This document shows, in pieces, positions 59,977-64,000 of a stretch of 64,000 nucleotides of DNA. Position 1 is the first letter of the stretch. Every line of letters begins with the position of its first letter. The position numbers were made by a program, and so were the translations under genes. Source of the DNA: Parietaria judaica (Eukaryota; Streptophyta; Magnoliopsida; Rosales; Urticaceae); the NCBI GenBank assembly GCA_954871525.1, contig OX940860.1:31404001-31468000 (forward strand), written 5' to 3'. The notes beneath the pieces were generated by a model. The model saw only the letters and a list, made by a program, of their open reading frames with translations. It had not been told where the DNA came from and did not search any database.

Positions 59977-60582
59977 ATTAAAGAATCTGGTTATTAAATT
60001 TAAAAAAAAATGATAAAGAACCGAAAAGAAAATAAAGAAAAGCAACGAGGGGTGCACGTACAGAAGAATTTTAGGACAAATCTTCCCTCGCTGATAAGGA
60101 GGGTCATGGCATCGTCCCCGGCCTTCTTCGCGTCTTTGATCAATCTCTTAAGTGCACGGTTCTGGGAAAAAACTGGAGTGGCTGTCACCGGTGTCGTGTC
60201 TGATTCAAGATTCTCATAGCTCACAAGAAACTCTTGGCCTTTCGAATTCAGTAGCGGAATCTCGAGAACCCTGACATCAGCTGGAAGAGCCGAGAGATTC
60301 CGCTACTGAATTCGAAAGGCCAAGAGTTTCTTGTGAGCTAAGAGAATTTTAAATCAGAAACGACACCGGTGACAGCCACTCCAATTTTTTCCCAGAACCA
60401 TGCACTTAAGAGATTGATCAAAGACTCGAAGAAGGCCGGGGACGATGCCATGACCCTCCTGGTCAGCGAGGAAAGATTTGCCATAAAGTTCTTATGTAGG
60501 TGCACCCCTCTTTGCTTTTCTTTATTTTTTTTTTTCCGGTTCTTTATCATTTTCTTGGAATTTGATAACCAGATTCTTAATT
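59977..60582. repeat. 290-bp inverted duplication of an unidentified coding fragment
   Basis: Arms 59977-60264 and 60291-60582 pair about the axis 60278.5, with a 26-bp spacer and a few mismatches and small indels. The minus strand of the left arm is open and encodes VLEIPLLNSKGQEFLVSYEN, then LESDTTPVTATPVFSQNRAL, then KRLIKDAKKAGDDAMTLLIS. The right arm encodes the same with changes, including a stop in place of the Tyr. I do not recognise the parent protein. The arms are flanked by direct 35-bp copies of GNAT sequence (59942-59976 and 60600-60634). A transcript would fold into a near-perfect hairpin. Confidence 0.8.
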
Positions 60583-60725
60583 TCAGCGACAGTGTCAAAG
60601 GGGAAACGGAACCATGCGAAGAGGCGCCGTTGAACTCACATCGTTTCCGTCTTCATATTCTTTTATCGTGGAATTTTATAAGAACGATATTGATGAATGT
60701 GAATCCTGGATTTGTGGCTGCTTGA

Positions 60726-62704
60726 TGTTGTTGTTCACGTGGCTAGACACCAACAACTTCAAGAATAAAGCCCTCTAAATGTTTGATGAAAGACCTAACC
60801 ACATAGTTTTCATTCTTTATATGTAAGCAATCTTAGGTAAATACCAATCTTGTTATTGATTTTGCGAGTTTCTGTGATTTTCTGATTTTAAATCTAAGGA
60901 GATACTTTTATCTGTGATCCTTATAACCGGTGCTCAAAAACTTAAGAACCGGATCCGGCTCTCATAACAGATTAAAAAAAGACCGGGTATTGGAACCGTA
61001 GCTTTAGGACTATAGTGTAGGGCTTAAAGTTCTGTTTGTGGTGTACCCATTGCTAAGATTACCGACTTGGTGTGACTAATGTTTCTTCAACAACCATGAT
61101 TGTGTAGGGCTTAAAGTTCTGTTTGTGGCGTGTAATTTTTTTTAAATTTTTAACGAAAATGTTAGATAATTAATTTAATCTGATCATAATAGATAGAAAT
61201 AAATCAACATTAAACTTAGCAAAGTGCTCATATCTAAAATGACAATGAAGTAATATTACTTGTAAATTTTAACAAAAAATGTTGAAGCTAATAATGTTTT
61301 AATAGGATGAAAATCAACGTGAACTGAGTAAGTATATATGTTTGTGTAATCTCACTGATGATTTTCAATAAACATGATCATGACAGTGTAGTAGTATTTT
61401 TTAAAATTTCGAACAAAAATGTTTGACAAATTAATTAATTTGATTGTAAAATTTTAACAGAAATAAATAAATCAAACATTGAACTCAGTAAATTGATATA
61501 GATTATTATTCTTTATAAATTTTAACAAAAAAATGTTAAAAACAAATTGATGTAATGTCGGGAAGAAATAAATCAACATTCAACGAAGCAAGTGTTCAAT
61601 TTTTGCCATGTAATATCATTGGTGATTTTTTTAGTATATATGATCATGTCTATATGTATATTAGAATAGAAGACTCGTCCAAATTCTAGTTATTGGCTAG
61701 AAACGTAGGCATGAAAGAAAAAAAAAAAAGAGAGGGTGTTTTGACACCATAAATTGATCACTCAAAATATTACTGTTGATTCTTTTCTTTTCTTTTTTCG
61801 TAAAAAATATATATGTTTTGACAACATATTATATCATCACATGTATTACCTTACATGAATAATTTTTTTGTTTCATCTCCATATGTAATCGAGAAATCTA
61901 TTGGAAAATAATCATGTGAGTAACTAATAAGTTTTATTATATAAATTATAAAATTGTGACAATATGAAAAATATAAAAGATAAAAAAAATCTACAGATAA
62001 ACGCCAAAATGCAAGAACGTATAATTAATAAAAACAAATATTTCTAAAAATAAATATTACATGAATATTTTTTTTGTTTCATCTGTATGTTGTAATCGAG
62101 AAACTTATATCTACGTCAAACTCAACAATTGTTGTAATTTTTGTAAGGTTACAATGAAAAACGACAATGAATATAGCTAATTATTATATAGATATTCGAG
62201 AAAAGTTACGATAAAATTAATAGTTAATGGAAATTGGAATTCCAAATGCAATCCTGCACAGCTTGTAGCCAAAAATATATCCTGCATAAACATTATAATA
62301 TCATATTGTATTAGAAAGTAATGAAACAAAGAAATCTATCCTACTTTACTAATACATACAGAGTGCAAAAACACTCTAGATGCTACAGTATTTTCGTGGC
62401 CAATTAAAAAATTACAGCTGTCATGCTTTTTAACCCAACAGTTGTCAGCTTCTTCTCTCCTAACGTATGCTCTGTTTTCTTCTCAACGTGGCTGAGTTTT
62501 CTTTGTTGTCTCATCAATCCAGATCGATATTAGGTTTCAAAGGATTTCCCCTCTGATTTAGCTTAATTAATACAATTATCTTATATAACTAAAAGAAACT
62601 ACAAAAATACTGTAGATACTACCGTAACAATTTTGGCCAATTACAAAGTCACAGGTTTCTTTATAGTGGCTGAATCTTATTGGTTGTTTACTAACGCCTA
62701 ATAT
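60726..62704. other. AT-rich intergenic DNA
   Basis: No gene. TGTAGGGCTTAAAGTTCTGT occurs twice (near 61015 and 61105), a small duplication. Paragraph-like repeats of AAATCAACATTAAAC and TTTTAACAAAAAATGTT words occur between 61190 and 61620, suggesting an old degenerate repeat. Two related segments at 62350-62420 and 62590-62650 (ACTCTAGATGCTACAGTA and ACTGTAGATACTACCGTA, each followed by TGGCCAATTA) form another diverged pair. Confidence 0.45.
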
Positions 62705-62713
62705 TTTTATTTA

Positions 62714-63182
62714 GGGTTAATGACGGCAAAAATACCCAAAGTTTGGTCAAAGAACCCCTCGTGTACCCAAAGTTTAAAAGTGGTGGTAAAAATACCCAAG
62801 GTCGCATTTGGGGAGTTGACCAGTCCATTCTCGTAACGCCGTTAACTTACCCGTTAACTATGGCCATGTGGACAAACGTGGGTTGCTGACATAACAATTT
62901 TCGCCACATGGATGAGCCCAAATCAGCCTCGTTTACGACAAAACAACGAATTAAACCCCTAATAAACACTATTTAATTCAACTAATTGAACCCCTAATGA
63001 TTACACTTAACAAAACAAATTTGTCCACGCGGCCAGAGTTAACCGGTAAGTTAACGGCATTACGAGAATGGAGTGGTCAACTCCCTAAATGCGACTTTGG
63101 GTATTTTTGCCACCAATTTTAAACTTTGGGTACACGAGGGGTTCTTTGACCAAACTTGGGGTATTTTTGCCGTCATTAACCC
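62714..63182. mobile_element. Mutator-type MITE (family D, copy 3)
   Basis: 469 bp, exactly the length of copy 1 at 35984-36452. It starts GGGTTAATGACGGCA, ends TGCCGTCATTAACCC, and has inverted repeats of about 180 bp. The exact 9-bp target duplication TTTTATTTA is at 62705-62713 and 63183-63191. It has no coding capacity. Confidence 0.92.
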
Positions 63183-63432
63183 TTTTATTTATTATCTCTC
63201 CTACATTACCAGATATTGTACATAGACACCATGTCGTATTAAATGTGTATGTGGATAATTACATGTGTATGTCTACATATAAATATATATATGTTATATA
63301 AACTACCGAGTTTTTTTTTTTCGAGCTATTTTTCGTTATAAGTATATAAATTGTTATAGGCATATATTATTAAGGTTTATTATTTTTACTTGGCAAAAGA
63401 CAACGATGATTGTTCATTTATACATTATAAAT

Positions 63433-64000
63433 TAGGGGTGACAATTTGGGGTAGTACATGAAACACGAAACTGTTACAACATGATTTAAATGAGTTTGGA
63501 TTTACTATATATTGATATGGGTCCGACCGTGTTGAACACGATTAACACGATTAAATAACGAGTAAATACGGTACGCACAAGATAACATATTGGGACCCAA
63601 TTGGACACGATTAAGGAGCAAAAAGTTGCATTTTATATATGTTGTTTAGTGCTTTAATACTTATTATATATGACATTTATGTTTCTTATTTTATAAATTA
63701 TGTCGTATAATTGATAAACATGAAAAAAAGCGTTAGTAAATTTAAAAATCTTAATTAATATAATTAAATAAAATAAGTTAAGAGACTATAAATTGAAATA
63801 GTTTATCATTTTAAAATGCATGAATTTGTTAAATGAATTAAACGGGTAAACATGATAAACATGGTATTTAAATGCAGCGGGTTTGGGTCTCATTTTCTAA
63901 CACGATTAATAAATGGGTTGGTATTGGGTCTACGTAAAATAAGCCAAAATCGATTAAGACCCGGCACCAACACGACACGAAAACTGAATTGCCACCCTAT
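63433..64000. mobile_element. hAT-type non-autonomous element (family A, copy 2)
   Basis: Same family and orientation as 3923-4468. It starts TAGGGGTGACAATTTGG and ends CTGAATTGCCACCCTAT at the last base of the window, sharing ACACGATTAA, GGGACCCAATTGGACACGAT and TTAAGGAGCAAAA words. The right target duplication lies outside the window. The expected left one is TTATAAAT (63425-63432). Confidence 0.78.

Noticed and set aside
62340..62660. A possible Helitron end (CTACTTTACTAATACATACAG and repeated GATGCTACAGTA words)
   Set aside because: No terminal hairpin with a CTRR end, and no A-T insertion site, could be identified.

Overview
This is nuclear DNA of a flowering plant, most likely a eudicot. 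The evidence is short GT-AG introns in AT-rich non-coding DNA, plant-only gene families (cytosolic neutral invertase, Ole e 1/extensin-type proline-rich proteins, plant cyclophilins with the extra loop, plant NUP188), and a dense load of hAT, Mutator-like, LTR and LINE debris. The species cannot be read from the sequence.

Seven genes appear intact. A four-exon alkaline/neutral invertase lies at 283-2505 (+). Two tandem copies of a secreted Ole e 1-domain proline-rich protein lie at 8358-9772 and 12629-13513 (+). A 32-exon NUP188 nucleoporin gene occupies 17222-31129 (+) and encodes about 1945 aa. Two intronless cytosolic cyclophilins lie at 36716-37234 and 41823-42338 (+). A nine-exon NIPA-type magnesium transporter lies at 45453-47524 (+). 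These are independent housekeeping or cell-wall genes, not an operon-like unit. The only gene-to-gene relationships are the two tandem duplications.

Around the first cyclophilin (about 32.4-41.9 kb) a segmental duplication has been filled with transposons: a hAT-like element, a repeat carrying a nested hAT MITE, two solo LTRs of one family in opposite orientation, and a Mutator-type MITE. Many of these have clean target-site duplications (TSDs). A LINE 3' end with an RNase H domain lies at 43.3-44.05 kb. A broken DUF1985/Ulp1-type transposon-associated gene lies at 48.9-51.2 kb.

The most unusual region is 53.3-60.7 kb. At 53301-59334 there is a 6034-bp fold-back element whose two arms are exact or nearly exact inverted copies (position x pairs with 112635-x over at least 1.5 kb without an indel). 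Each arm is a patchwork of captured host coding fragments: two from LRR receptor kinases of the RGI/RCH type, one TMK-type LRR fragment in antisense, and one PPR fragment. The arms enclose an array of 21-bp monomers organised into a higher-order repeat of about 207 bp. Directly beside it (59.4-60.7 kb) is a second chimera: a cyclophilin promoter and fragment with a 60-bp tandem repeat, an antisense GNAT acetyltransferase fragment, and a 290-bp inverted duplication of another coding fragment. Both could produce long hairpin RNAs. That is an inference and needs small-RNA data.

No tRNA, rRNA, organellar insertion, CRISPR array or viral gene could be supported.
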